From: Gammaproteobacteria bacterium
GTDB taxonomy: Bacteria > Pseudomonadota > Gammaproteobacteria > Enterobacterales > Alteromonadaceae
Direction of reading: 5' to 3'
NCBI GenBank assembly: GCA_023380515.1
Contig: JAMCRH010000116.1
Location: forward strand, 53,170 to 117,169
DNA: 64,000 nt
In this document: in pieces, positions 47,058 to 58,342 of the stretch
Layout of the letters: each line of letters begins with the position of its first letter
Numbering within the stretch: the stretch's first letter is position 1
Position numbers and translations under genes: made by a program
Notes under the pieces: generated by a model
Databases searched by the model: none
Told to the model about the DNA's origin: nothing
The model's input: the letters and a program-made list of their open reading frames with translations, nothing else

Positions 47058-47977
47058 TTACGGCAGTCCTCCAATACTAACAACAATTCACGGACGATCT
47101 TGGCCGCAAATACATCGGAATTTCCAGTTGGGTCGATCTGTGGTGACAATTCGACGACGTCACAACCGACTAAATTACGCTCACGGAGCAATTTAATCAG
47201 GCTCACGAACGAGTGGAAATCTTCTCCACCTGGCTCTGGTGTCCCTGTGCCCGGCAAAAATGACGGGTCAAAATAATCGAGATCGAGTGTTAAATAAATG
47301 GGTCGATCCGCAGGAATTGCGGCGATCGAATCGAGAAAATCTTTCCGCGATGTGCGCACTGTTTTGTGTTCACGCATGTACTGATATTCTTCGCGAGTTC
47401 CTGAGCGGATTCCGTACTGAATCAATTCATGGTTTGGACCGAAATGATCCAGCGCGCGACGAATAATTGACGCATGCGAGTAGTGAAAACCGGTAAAGCC
47501 GTCACGCAAGTCAGCATGCGCGTCTAAGTGCACGAGAACGAGGTCTGGATACTGGTTCAAATACTTGACGATTGGTGCGTACGAGATGGAGTGCTCGCCA
47601 CCGAGTGTCATGACTTTCACGCCTTCAGCGGCTAAATCAATCTCGCCAAAAATCTTATTAAAGTCATCGCTAGCATGACGCCACTGTGATTCAACGTCAG
47701 TGCTTTCACCTAACTGCAAGTTACCCAAGTCGAAAAACTCGTGGTCTTCTAAATCGAGGTCGAGATAGGGAGAATAAGACTCGATGTCTTCTGAAACAGC
47801 GCGCAAGCCGTCGGGCCCGTAGCGTGTTCCTTTGCGAAAGCATGCGGTTCCGTCAAAACCAAAACCAATCACATAACTACGATTGCTTTCGATTGAGGTT
47901 GCTAATTCAGCACCGAAATAAGCGCGAACCGGCTCGTCTAAATGGACCGGAATAGGAAACGTTTTAGCCAATTCCAA
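47054..47977 (-). CDS. speB: Agmatinase
   Basis: Hydrolyses agmatine to putrescine and urea. Ureohydrolase-family manganese ligands are visible in GGEHSISY, HLDAHADLRDG and LTLDLDYFDPSFLPGTGTPE. It has 307 residues, normal for SpeB. The start is a TTG (47977, or the TTG two codons on at 47971) behind AGAGGG. It forms a two-gene unit with speA. Confidence 0.96.
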   Translation of the reverse strand: MELAKTFPIPVHLDEPVRAYFGAELATSIESNRSYVIGFGFDGTACFRKGTRYGPDGLRAVSEDIESYSPYLDLDLEDHEFFDLGNLQLGESTDVESQWRHASDDFNKIFGEIDLAAEGVKVMTLGGEHSISYAPIVKYLNQYPDLVLVHLDAHADLRDGFTGFHYSHASIIRRALDHFGPNHELIQYGIRSGTREEYQYMREHKTVRTSRKDFLDSIAAIPADRPIYLTLDLDYFDPSFLPGTGTPEPGGEDFHSFVSLIKLLRERNLVGCDVVELSPQIDPTGNSDVFAAKIVRELLLVLEDCRK

Positions 47978-48057
47978 TTACCCTCTAAGGTTATCATGTG
48001 CCAGCGACCTTAATGGCCGAACAACAGGTGGTCAAAAAAAGGCCGCCATTATGCGGT

Positions 48058-49062
48058 TTATTTACTCGTTTTTGAAGTGATATTTACGCCTTGCAAGCCA
48101 AGTTGTAACTGCACCAAACGCGCATCCAACGGCTTGTCGCGTTCGAATGTTAAATGCAGCGGTACATGAACCACATGTTCCTGTTCTAGACCTATCATCA
48201 TAGCAGTTTTGCCGCTTAAAATCGCATCGACTGCGGCAGCACCAAGTTGCATTGCTAAAATACGGTCTTGCGCATTGGGCCGACCACCACGTTGAATGTG
48301 CCCAAGTGGACATGGGTGACAGGTCACACCGGTGGCTTTGCTTAAATTTTTACTCAGCTCGTGAACGCCGCCCGGCCATAAGTTCTCTGACAAAATCACT
48401 ACGTAACTGCTGTCTGGAAATGCTGCGCGTGCTTGCAAAATACCGTCTGCTAGTTCTGCGAGTTTCGGTTGCGGTTCCAATTCAGGCAGAATCATGGCTT
48501 CAGCGGCAGCCGCAATGGCCGCGTGTAAACCAATAAAACCCGCATGGCGACCCATAACTTCGATAATGAATACCCGCGCCATCGCTTCGGCGGTTTCGCG
48601 GACTTTGTCAATCGCGTCCATGGCGGTATCAACCGCGGTGGCGAAACCGATGGTCACGTCAGTTCCGGCCAAGTCGTTGTCAATGGTTCCGGGTACACCA
48701 ATAACTTGGCCTCCCCAGTATTGATTTAAATGGTGAGCGCCGCGAAATGAGCCGTCACCACCAATAACCACTAACGCCGAGATGTCGTGTTGATCGAGAA
48801 CTTGAGCTGCCTTTTTCGCCACATCCACTTCGCGAAATTCTGGAAAGCGTGAACTTTTCAGAAACGTGCCACCACGTTGGCTTACTAAACGCATGTCGTC
48901 TGGATGTAACGGTACATTTAAGTCTTCAACAATGCCGCGGAAACCATGGCGAAACCCGATGACTTCAAGATCATGTTGCCACGCCGTATTCACGATTGCG
49001 CGAATACAAGCGTTCATGCCAGGGGCATCACCACCACTTGTGATTACCGCGATTTTCTTCAT
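48058..49062 (-). CDS. pfkA: 6-phosphofructokinase (ATP-dependent)
   Basis: Phosphorylates fructose 6-phosphate at C1 in glycolysis. 334 residues with GGDAPGMNACIRAI at the N-terminus, the catalytic PGTIDNDLAGTD and substrate-binding VMGRHAGFIG and LGHIQRGG. GGDGS (not GGDD) and PGTIDND (not PKTIDND) indicate ATP rather than pyrophosphate as donor. AAGGAAA precedes the ATG. It stands alone between speB and the divergent Ldh2-type gene. Confidence 0.95.
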   Translation of the reverse strand: MKKIAVITSGGDAPGMNACIRAIVNTAWQHDLEVIGFRHGFRGIVEDLNVPLHPDDMRLVSQRGGTFLKSSRFPEFREVDVAKKAAQVLDQHDISALVVIGGDGSFRGAHHLNQYWGGQVIGVPGTIDNDLAGTDVTIGFATAVDTAMDAIDKVRETAEAMARVFIIEVMGRHAGFIGLHAAIAAAAEAMILPELEPQPKLAELADGILQARAAFPDSSYVVILSENLWPGGVHELSKNLSKATGVTCHPCPLGHIQRGGRPNAQDRILAMQLGAAAVDAILSGKTAMMIGLEQEHVVHVPLHLTFERDKPLDARLVQLQLGLQGVNITSKTSK

Positions 49063-49265
49063 AGAGATTTCCTTATTACTTGCAATACGTCATTATCGAT
49101 CGCTAAATTTAAGACCTGAATACACAACACGACTGATAAAATTGTTAGAACCCATCATTTTTACAGATTTTATAGGCTTTTGCCTAGTAAAATGACGAAA
49201 AGATCCCAGGGCTTGGTGGTTCCTTCAACGACCGAGCACTAGTGAAAAATGACAGAGAGGTAACC

Positions 49266-50378
49266 GTGAGTCAGCAGCAGGAAATAAGTCCCACCGGAAA
49301 GCTTAGCACGTCGACCGCAATTGAGTTTGCGACAGCATGTTTGCAAAAAGCTGGCGCTCGCGCCGACATTGCTGAACAAATGGCGAAAAGCTTGGTTTAC
49401 GGGGACCTATTTGGCTTCCGAACGCACGGACTTCGGCGCTTACCTTACAACGTCAAGCAGTTACAATCAGGTCAGTCTCAGGGGCAGGGTGACGTTGACG
49501 TGGTGCAGGAACGATTGGCGACTGCACATTGGGACGCCCATGGTTTGTCAGGTTTGTATGTGATTCCTCAAGCCGTTGAGCATGCGATTAGCAAAGCACG
49601 TGATTGTGGGACAGCAACTGTGGTCGTGCGCCGTTGCGATCACGTTGCCAGTTTAGCGGCTTATCTGCATTTAGCGACCGAGCAGGGCATGGTGATTAGT
49701 ATGCTGGCGAGTACCCCCGCACAAGCGAGTGTTGCGCCATTTGGCGCTAAAAGCCGAGTATTTTCGCCTAATCCGTTCGGCTTTGCGGTGCCTTATTCGC
49801 CACAAGGCGAAGCGAATAGTCCGCAGCGTTCGATTATGTTTGATATGAGCTTCTCGGTGACCGCTGCGGGAAAGGTTCGCCAAGCCTATGATCGCCAAGA
49901 GTCCTTGCCTTGGCCTGCAATTATAGCACCGGACGGCAGTGCGACAGCGAACCCAGCAAGCTACCTTGATGAGGGTGGAGCTTTGTTGCCTTTGGGTGGT
50001 ATTGACCTTGGGTTTAAAGGCTATGGATTGTGCCTGATGAGTGAGCTTCTCACCATGGGACTTACGGGTTATGGCCGTGATGTCGGAGCCGACGACGGTG
50101 AATTTAACTCGGTGTATATTCAAGTAAGCGATCCAACCGCGTTTACGTCTACGGCAGAGTTTGATCGCGTGGTTGCCGATTTAGCGCAGCGTTGTTTGCA
50201 GGCGGAGCCGATTAATGCGGAACAGCCGCCACGATTACCCGGAGAGCGTGCTTGGCGCGAGTTCGATCGGCAAATGAATCAAGGTGTCGAGTTGGACGAA
50301 CTAACCTGGCCACGTCTTTGTCATGTGGCCAGGAAGCTTGGTGTGGCAATACCGGCCAGCACTGCCGAGCGGTCATAA
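49266..50378 (+). CDS. Malate/L-lactate dehydrogenase family (Ldh2) oxidoreductase
   Basis: NAD(P)-dependent 2-hydroxy-acid dehydrogenase of the Ldh2/YlbC type, 370 residues. Recognised by GDLFGFRTHGLRRLPYNV (catalytic His region), ATVVVRRCDHVASLAAYLHL, PNPFGFAVPY and the late GGIDLGFKGYGLCLMSELL. The start is taken as GTG 49266 because GAGAGG (49255-49260) lies 5 bases before it; an in-frame GTG at 49242 has no ribosome site. The substrate (malate, lactate, ureidoglycolate or a delta-pyrroline carboxylate) cannot be read from sequence. Confidence 0.88.
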   Translation: MSQQQEISPTGKLSTSTAIEFATACLQKAGARADIAEQMAKSLVYGDLFGFRTHGLRRLPYNVKQLQSGQSQGQGDVDVVQERLATAHWDAHGLSGLYVIPQAVEHAISKARDCGTATVVVRRCDHVASLAAYLHLATEQGMVISMLASTPAQASVAPFGAKSRVFSPNPFGFAVPYSPQGEANSPQRSIMFDMSFSVTAAGKVRQAYDRQESLPWPAIIAPDGSATANPASYLDEGGALLPLGGIDLGFKGYGLCLMSELLTMGLTGYGRDVGADDGEFNSVYIQVSDPTAFTSTAEFDRVVADLAQRCLQAEPINAEQPPRLPGERAWREFDRQMNQGVELDELTWPRLCHVARKLGVAIPASTAERS

Positions 50379-50461
50379 TTAGAAAGCTTGCCTAGAAACC
50401 CGGCCCAGCAATCTGAGTGCTAATACTGATGAATACTAGCATCGATGAATACCAGCCATAA

Positions 50462-51100
50462 TTACGGCTGTAAGCGCTGTAGTTGCCAACTGGCGTTGTC
50501 GTGGGTGTAACGAAAACGATCGTGTAAACGGGCACGCCGACCTTGCCAAAATTCAAATACCCGCGGAACCACCAAAAAACCGCCCCAAGTGGGTGGTAAT
50601 GGGAGCTTTTCAGCATCAGCAAAACGCGCCTCAACAGCTTGGTACTGTGCATCTAAGCTCGCTCGGTCGGCCACTGCAGAGCTTTGCTCGGAAGCCCAAG
50701 CGGCAATTTGGCTTGCACGCGGACGCGATTGAAAGTAGCGCAGGTTTTGTGCGTCCGTTAAACGCTGAGCCACGCCTTGAATATGAATTTGGCGTTCTTG
50801 CGGTAACCAAGCAAAATGCAAACTGCAATTCGGATTAGCAGCGAGCTGTTGGCCTTTTTGACTGTTGTAGTTGGTATAGAAAACGAAGCCTTCGGTGTCG
50901 AAGCGCTTTAGCAAAACGACCCGTTGCGTTGGGATATTGTCAGCACACGTGGCAACAACCATGGCGGTAGGGTCGGTCCCAAGCCCATCATTGAGTGTTT
51001 CATCAAACCACGATTTAAATTGTTCGAATGGGTCCGCTAACAGGTCGTCACGTTCTAACGTGCGACTCGCGTAGTCTCGACGAATATCTTCCAAGCTCAT
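50462..51100 (-). CDS. pdxH: Pyridoxamine 5'-phosphate oxidase
   Basis: FMN enzyme that makes pyridoxal 5'-phosphate, the cofactor used by GcvP and SpeA in this window. 212 residues (E. coli 218). Family stretches: AMVVATCADNIPTQRVVLLK, GFVFYTNYNSQKGQQLAANP, SRPRASQIAAWASEQSS and the C-terminal EFWQGRRARLHDRFRY with RLQP at the very end. Single gene, convergent with the Ldh2-type gene. Confidence 0.97.
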   Translation of the reverse strand: MSLEDIRRDYASRTLERDDLLADPFEQFKSWFDETLNDGLGTDPTAMVVATCADNIPTQRVVLLKRFDTEGFVFYTNYNSQKGQQLAANPNCSLHFAWLPQERQIHIQGVAQRLTDAQNLRYFQSRPRASQIAAWASEQSSAVADRASLDAQYQAVEARFADAEKLPLPPTWGGFLVVPRVFEFWQGRRARLHDRFRYTHDNASWQLQRLQP

Positions 51101-51163
51101 ATTTTTTACACCCGTAACAGAGAGGAAGCGATACGTTATCGACTGCCGTTTATGTGTCGCCGT

Positions 51164-52117
51164 CTATTTGTCGACTTGCAACAGGGCAGTGTGCTCAAAC
51201 GCGATCGCAGTATTATTCATGAATAACGTAAGAAGATGCTGATCGGTTTCCGACAAATCACCCACACCTTCAATAAACAACATATAAAACGCTCCATGTG
51301 AGGTCTGATAAAGTCCATAGTAGGTGTTATTGTGAATCTGATAGGCTACTTGGTCTTTGCGCTGGCGCAAAGTTTCTAAAATCTCTCGCACTTCCGGTTG
51401 CTTTAATTGCTCGCCAACCCGACTGCAGTATTGTCCTGTCGCGGCAATAATCTGCAGTTGCTCGGTGCTGTCGCCGCTGGCGGTGAAACCGTCGAGTGGA
51501 AGCTTGTAGTAGGCCGCCACTTTTGAACGGGTCAGCAAAGCGACCAACTGTTCAAGAATACCCTGACTGAGTTGATTCACCGACCGAGCTGAAAAAATTT
51601 CTGCTGAGGCTTGAATAATACGCTCTAGGCCTTGTTTGTATTGCTCAATAGCCTGCAAGTCACGAAAAGCACGTAAGCTTGAATACATCAGCGTGAGGAG
51701 CTTGCGGTAAGTCAGCTCCGTTTTTTCTTTGTAGTCGTCAATATCATACTTGGCAATGACTTCTTCTTCAGGAGCTTGTCCCGGTTGACCGGTACGCAGC
51801 ACAATCCGAATCAGACGATTGCCGAGCTGCTCGCGAGTCCAACGCGCAACATTCAAGCCGGCATGATCATCTTCCATGACGACATCAAGCAACATCAGAG
51901 CGAAATCGTCCCGCGCTTGCAAGACTTCTTTGGCCTCTGCTGCTGAATAAGCCGAATGAAACTGCAGCGGCCGTTGGTCTAATTTGAAGTCGCCGAGTGC
52001 CATTTTCGTAATGACATGAATTTCTTCGTCGTCATCAACGATTAAAATGTGAAACGGTTCTGTCGCGCCGGCGACTTCGATTGTTTTGCTGTCATCGGCA
52101 AAAAGAAAATCTTCCAT
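51164..52117 (-). CDS. Response regulator with DUF3369 output domain
   Basis: 317 residues. The receiver domain (about 22-155) has an acidic cluster VDDDEE, phospho-acceptor D78 in LMLLDVVMED, and the Thr/Lys pair in VLRTGQPG and DYKEKTEL. The C-terminal 160 residues fit the DUF3369 domain (IIQASAEIFSARSVNQLSQG, VGDLSETDQHLLTLFMNN), a GAF-like sensory or output domain found in proteobacterial regulators. No DNA-binding motif and no adjacent histidine kinase. AGGATTTAGG precedes the ATG. Confidence 0.85.
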   Translation of the reverse strand: MEDFLFADDSKTIEVAGATEPFHILIVDDDEEIHVITKMALGDFKLDQRPLQFHSAYSAAEAKEVLQARDDFALMLLDVVMEDDHAGLNVARWTREQLGNRLIRIVLRTGQPGQAPEEEVIAKYDIDDYKEKTELTYRKLLTLMYSSLRAFRDLQAIEQYKQGLERIIQASAEIFSARSVNQLSQGILEQLVALLTRSKVAAYYKLPLDGFTASGDSTEQLQIIAATGQYCSRVGEQLKQPEVREILETLRQRKDQVAYQIHNNTYYGLYQTSHGAFYMLFIEGVGDLSETDQHLLTLFMNNTAIAFEHTALLQVDK

Positions 52118-52157
52118 TACCTAAATCCTTGTTTAAACCAACGCTGACCTTAGGTTC

Positions 52158-53912
52158 TTATGGCTGTCGCCGATACTTATGTTCACCTGCAACAAAGGTG
52201 TGAATCACACGGATACGCCAAAGATCTTCTGGCTTAATGGCAAACGGGTCTTGGTCGACAATAATAAAGTCGGCCCATTTGCCCGGTTCTAGGCTTCCTG
52301 TGACATCGTCAAAATGGCCGGCATACGCGGCATCGATAGTAAAACCGCGCACCGCTTCTTCAACCGTCATCCGTTGCTCAGGGAACCAACCTTCAACCGG
52401 CTGGTTGTCTCGGTCCTGACGCGTTACGGCGGCATGAATACCGTAGAATGGGTTGGCTAATTCAACTGGAAAATCTGAACCAGCAGCAATTAATGAGCCT
52501 TGGTCTAAGAAGGTCCGCCACGCATAAGCGCCGGCAATCCGTTCGCTACCGACACGATTCTCCGCCATGTTCATGTCCGACGTTGCGTGGGTTGGCTGCA
52601 TTGACGGAATAATATCGAGTTCAAAGAATCGCGGAATATCGCCAACCTGCACAACTTGAGCATGTTCAACCCGATGGCGTGGGTCATTCAGCCAAGTGGC
52701 TGAATCGCCGTTTTGTTCTTGCTCCGCCGCCAGCAATCGAGCAAATTCGTCAAGCGCTAAGCGGTTGGTGTAATCACCAATGGCATGATAGTTAATTTGA
52801 AAACCATGCTGGTGTACCAGCTCAAAAATGGCTCGTACTTGTTCTTCTGGAGTGACTAGAAGCCCAGTGTTTTCGGGGTCATCTGAATAGGGTTCAATCA
52901 ATGCTGCGCCGCGACTACCAAGTGCGCCGTCGCCATAGACTTTCACGCCTCGAATTTGCAAACGATCGTCGTCGCTACGGTAACGTCCTTGGGCTAAAAT
53001 TTCAGGCAACTTCGGCTCGCTGGCGGCAATGAGTGAGTGCAAGCGCACTGGTAGTTGGTTGCTTTCGGCAAGGCGTTTGAATAGCTCGATTTCCTGTGCA
53101 TTAACACCCGCGTCATGAACTTGCGTAATACCTAGTTCAAGAATATGAGCAAAGGCAAGCTCAGCGCTGCGTTCAAGATGTTCAGTGTCCACTGGCGGCA
53201 TTACCTGCTGAACAAGCTGCATGGCGGTATCAATGAGAATGCCGGTCGGATTGCCTTCGCTATCACGAACAATCTGGCCACCGGGCGGGTCGATGGTGTC
53301 TTTGCTAACGCCTGCTAGCTCTAATGCTTTTGAGTTTGCCCAACCCGCATGCGCGTCCACGCGAACTAACCACACAGGGCGATCACTGATCACTTCATCG
53401 AGATCTTGACGCGAAGGGAAGCGACGGTCTGGCCACAGTTCTTGATTCCAGCCGCGACCGACAATCCAAGTTAGCTCTTGGTTGGCGTGGGCATAATTAG
53501 CAACCGCTGCAACGGCATGGGTTCGGCTTGAGAGGTCCCGCAAATCGACTTGGCTGAGGTTAGAACCTAAGCTCAGAATATGGCCGTGGGCGTCGATAAT
53601 ACCGGGTAAGACGGTGCGGCCACGCAAATCGTATTTCTTTTCTGCATGGCTAAATTCAGTGAGGAGGTCTTCACCACCAGTCGCACGAACTTTACCATTT
53701 TCAATCACCAACACTTGAAACTGCCGCAGTTCCGCTGCATCACCAACACCACTGGCAAAGGTATAGCCATTCACGTTGTGATACACAGTGACCTGTTGTG
53801 TTTGTGGTTTTTCGTCTGCTGCGCTAGCAATACCCGCACTGAGCGTTGCTACGCCAACCACAATGGCCGCTGTTAGTTTGGTAAAAGTGGATGAAGTTTT
53901 GCACCCAAACAT
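52158..53912 (-). CDS. Secreted amidohydrolase, YtcJ-like
   Basis: 584 residues with a signal peptide (FTKLTAAIVVGVATLSAGIASA). YtcJ-type amidohydrolase: metal site HGH in GIIDAHGHILSLGSNL, GRGWNQELWPD, carboxylated-lysine region GVKVYGDGALGSRGAAL, HAIGDYTN, a later HVEHAQVV-like stretch (HRVEHAQVVQ) and the Asp in IAAGSDFPVE. The substrate is unknown. GGGAG precedes the ATG. It lies 40 bases upstream of the DUF3369 regulator on the same strand. Confidence 0.9.
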   Translation of the reverse strand: MFGCKTSSTFTKLTAAIVVGVATLSAGIASAADEKPQTQQVTVYHNVNGYTFASGVGDAAELRQFQVLVIENGKVRATGGEDLLTEFSHAEKKYDLRGRTVLPGIIDAHGHILSLGSNLSQVDLRDLSSRTHAVAAVANYAHANQELTWIVGRGWNQELWPDRRFPSRQDLDEVISDRPVWLVRVDAHAGWANSKALELAGVSKDTIDPPGGQIVRDSEGNPTGILIDTAMQLVQQVMPPVDTEHLERSAELAFAHILELGITQVHDAGVNAQEIELFKRLAESNQLPVRLHSLIAASEPKLPEILAQGRYRSDDDRLQIRGVKVYGDGALGSRGAALIEPYSDDPENTGLLVTPEEQVRAIFELVHQHGFQINYHAIGDYTNRLALDEFARLLAAEQEQNGDSATWLNDPRHRVEHAQVVQVGDIPRFFELDIIPSMQPTHATSDMNMAENRVGSERIAGAYAWRTFLDQGSLIAAGSDFPVELANPFYGIHAAVTRQDRDNQPVEGWFPEQRMTVEEAVRGFTIDAAYAGHFDDVTGSLEPGKWADFIIVDQDPFAIKPEDLWRIRVIHTFVAGEHKYRRQP

Positions 53913-54192
53913 GTGTCACTCCCACTAAATTGTCTATTTATACTGGCAATACTATAACGCTGTGTCGTTACTTTAACACAGTGACGAAGTAAGAAAATTG
54001 TAATCCAACACAAATTTAATGGCTAAATTACGGAATTTCATCTCAAATTTACTTCAATTGAGCAACTAAACTACAAAAACTCGCCAAGGCTTGTATACTA
54101 TATTTGTTAAATAGGGGAACGAATTCGTTAAAAAATTCAACTCAGCTCTAAACACTGTTGCTTTCAGATAGAACCGGCCAGTCACTAATAAG

Positions 54193-54206
54193 AGTAAGTA
54201 CTTACT
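54193..54206. promoter_or_regulatory. 14-bp palindrome abutting the start codon of the LuxR-type gene
   Basis: AGTAAGTACTTACT is a perfect 14-bp palindrome ending at the base before ATG 54207. It occupies the ribosome-binding region; the only candidate site, AAGAG at 54190-54194, overlaps it. Either an operator for autoregulation or a small hairpin affecting translation. Confidence 0.45.
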
Positions 54207-54815
54207 ATGAAAATATTAATCATTGATCCGCAATTCATTACTCGAACAGGACTTATCCATCTTCTTACCGCGCAACCTGGTTCGATTGCGATTTACGAAG
54301 CAACTGACATGAAAATTGCCCGTGACTATTTAGAGTCCGGTGAGCATTTTGATCTGATCTTTACTGAACTCGAATTACCTGATTGTGACCACCGTTACGT
54401 TGCCAATACGCTGCGGCAGCTCGCACCGAAAAGTCATGTGATTTTATTTACTTGGAAAGACTCCAGTGGTGACGTTCAGGCGGCGCTGTTCCAAGGCGCG
54501 CAGAGTTATCTGTGCAAAAATTCGAGTGGCGAGGAAGTGAAACTGGCCATTCACGGGTTATTGCAGAACAAGCCTTACCTGCCTGATAGTACCTCGATGA
54601 CGAATCAGAAGACCTCTGAAGCTGAGCGGAAACTATCGCCACGCCAGCGAGAGATCATGCAATTGCTTGCACAGGGCCTGTCAAATAAAGAAATAGCGAG
54701 CATCTTGGGCATAACTGAAGGCACCATTCGCGTGCATTTGTCGGCGATTTTTAAAGCGATTAAAGTCTCAAACCGAACGGAAGCTACGCTGTGGTATCTG
54801 CTGCGGCAAGGTTAA
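54207..54815 (+). CDS. LuxR-type (NarL/FixJ) response regulator with atypical receiver
   Basis: 202 residues. The C-terminal HTH is intact: SPRQREIMQLLAQGLSNKEI, then ASILGITEGTIRVHLSAIFK. The receiver is altered: the acidic pair after the first strand is Asp-Pro (IIDP) and the phospho-acceptor position 54 is Glu (LIFTELELPD), while the conserved Lys (YLCKNSS) is kept. Phosphorylation is therefore unlikely, and the Glu may mimic the phosphorylated state. No kinase is nearby. The DUF1285 gene follows after 19 bases. Confidence 0.9.
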   Translation: MKILIIDPQFITRTGLIHLLTAQPGSIAIYEATDMKIARDYLESGEHFDLIFTELELPDCDHRYVANTLRQLAPKSHVILFTWKDSSGDVQAALFQGAQSYLCKNSSGEEVKLAIHGLLQNKPYLPDSTSMTNQKTSEAERKLSPRQREIMQLLAQGLSNKEIASILGITEGTIRVHLSAIFKAIKVSNRTEATLWYLLRQG

Positions 54816-54834
54816 TACGTTTTTAGGTGTCCAG

Positions 54835-55356
54835 ATGAACTTGCAAAAGCTTCAAGCAAGTCTTGAATTACAGCACAAAGCACCGGTTGAAAAGTGGGAT
54901 CCGCCATTTTGTGGTGACATCGATATTCGCATTGAAAGCGATGGACGTTGGTTCTACATGGGTTCACCAATCACCCGCCAAGCGCTAGTGAAGCTGTTTG
55001 CAACCGTATTAAAAAAAGAAAACGACGAATATTTTTTAGTAACCCCGGTCGAAAAAGTTCGCATTCAAGTGGTCGACTTGCCATTCGTAATTACTGAATG
55101 GGATCAGGTTGAACTGGAAGGCAAGGAGCCGTGGTTACGCGTTCACACGAATATTGGCGAACGCTATGTGTTGTCTGCCGCTCATCCGTTATGTGTGCAT
55201 GAAAAATTGCCAGCTGTGGAAATTCGTGATCAGCTTTTGGCGCGCGTGCATCGCAATGTTTATTATCAATGGGCTGACCTAGCCCAAATTGACGACAACG
55301 GAAATTTTTATCTAACCAGCGGCACCGAGCGTTTTGTTCTTAGCGTTGAAGAGTAA
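54835..55356 (+). CDS. DUF1285 family protein
   Basis: 173 residues. Diagnostic stretches: PPFCGDIDIRIESDGRWFYM, GSPITRQALVKLFATVLKKE and DEYFLVTPVEKVRIQVVDLP. The family is structurally characterised but without an established role. It is compact and beta-rich with no membrane segment. It lies between the LuxR-type gene and nadE, on the same strand. Confidence 0.88.
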   Translation: MNLQKLQASLELQHKAPVEKWDPPFCGDIDIRIESDGRWFYMGSPITRQALVKLFATVLKKENDEYFLVTPVEKVRIQVVDLPFVITEWDQVELEGKEPWLRVHTNIGERYVLSAAHPLCVHEKLPAVEIRDQLLARVHRNVYYQWADLAQIDDNGNFYLTSGTERFVLSVEE

Positions 55357-55418
55357 GTTTGCCCCGGTTTTGCCCTTCCGCTATTATTGCGCAGTTTAAT
55401 TTTCACAAAGAGTTGTTT

Positions 55419-57412
<1,994 letters not shown>

Positions 57413-57439
57413 TCTAGCGTTGCAGTAAACTTACCGGAT

Positions 57440-58165
57440 TTAGAAGTTTGCTGCTAATACGCGACGAGCGTCACTGGCTTGTTGGGTTAAGCCTAATGCT
57501 TCATAGCTTGAAATCATAATTTCTAGTGCGCGCTCAACTTCAGAGACATTCGGGAAGTTGTCGATAATATAGATACCACGGTTGGCGGCTGCCATATAGG
57601 CACCACGACGCAAGTAATATTCTGCAGCAGCAAGCTCATGTTTCGCTAAACGAGCATGAATGCCTAACATCCGGGCGCGCGCATCGGCGGCATATGGGCT
57701 GTCAGGATGGCGTTGAATCAGCTCAGCAAAGTCATCAAATGCACGCTCTGCAAATACCGGGTTACGGTCGCTGCGATCGATTCCAAACACATCTTGGAAA
57801 AAGCTACCTTCGGCTTGTAAATGCACTAAGCCGCGCATGTAACGCACGTAGTCGTTGTCAGCGTGATTTGGATTCAATGATAAAAACCGGTCAATAACCG
57901 TGAGTGCACGGTCTTGGTTGCCGGTTTTATACTCGACGTAAATGAGGTCGAGTTGGACTTGCTGAGCATAAGGCCCGAACGGGTAACGGGTGTTAATTGA
58001 CCGTAAAACATTGGCGGCGTCAGAAAAACGACCGCTGCGGATCATACCCTGAGCAAGCTGATACATTTCGTCGACTTGCGAACGTTGAGCAACGTCATCT
58101 GGCTTGGAAGAGCAACCGCTCAAAAGGAGCATACTAAGGACTGCAAGGGTTAAAACGACTCTCAT
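57440..58165 (-). CDS. bamD: BamD, outer-membrane assembly lipoprotein
   Basis: Essential lipoprotein of the BAM complex. 241 residues with lipobox LLLSGC (Cys18) and five TPR-like helical repeats. Typical stretches: MYQLAQGMIRSGRFSDAANV, RYPFGPYAQQVQLDLIYVEY, FLSLNPNHADNDYVRYMRG and RHPDSPYAADARARML. It is divergent from rluD, the conserved gammaproteobacterial arrangement. Confidence 0.97.
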   Translation of the reverse strand: MRVVLTLAVLSMLLLSGCSSKPDDVAQRSQVDEMYQLAQGMIRSGRFSDAANVLRSINTRYPFGPYAQQVQLDLIYVEYKTGNQDRALTVIDRFLSLNPNHADNDYVRYMRGLVHLQAEGSFFQDVFGIDRSDRNPVFAERAFDDFAELIQRHPDSPYAADARARMLGIHARLAKHELAAAEYYLRRGAYMAAANRGIYIIDNFPNVSEVERALEIMISSYEALGLTQQASDARRVLAANF

Positions 58166-58342
58166 GGTTGTTGTATTCTCTTATTTTTCCGTTGAATTCC
58201 TGGGATGTTTGTTGCTATCTGAAGTACAATAGTTTCAGATCACGATTGTAACGCACAATCCTATTAATGCACAGCAGCGAAAAGCAACCACTGCAAGTAC
58301 TCAATTCTAGTTTGCCAGTTGAAGGCATAAAGCACAGGTAAT

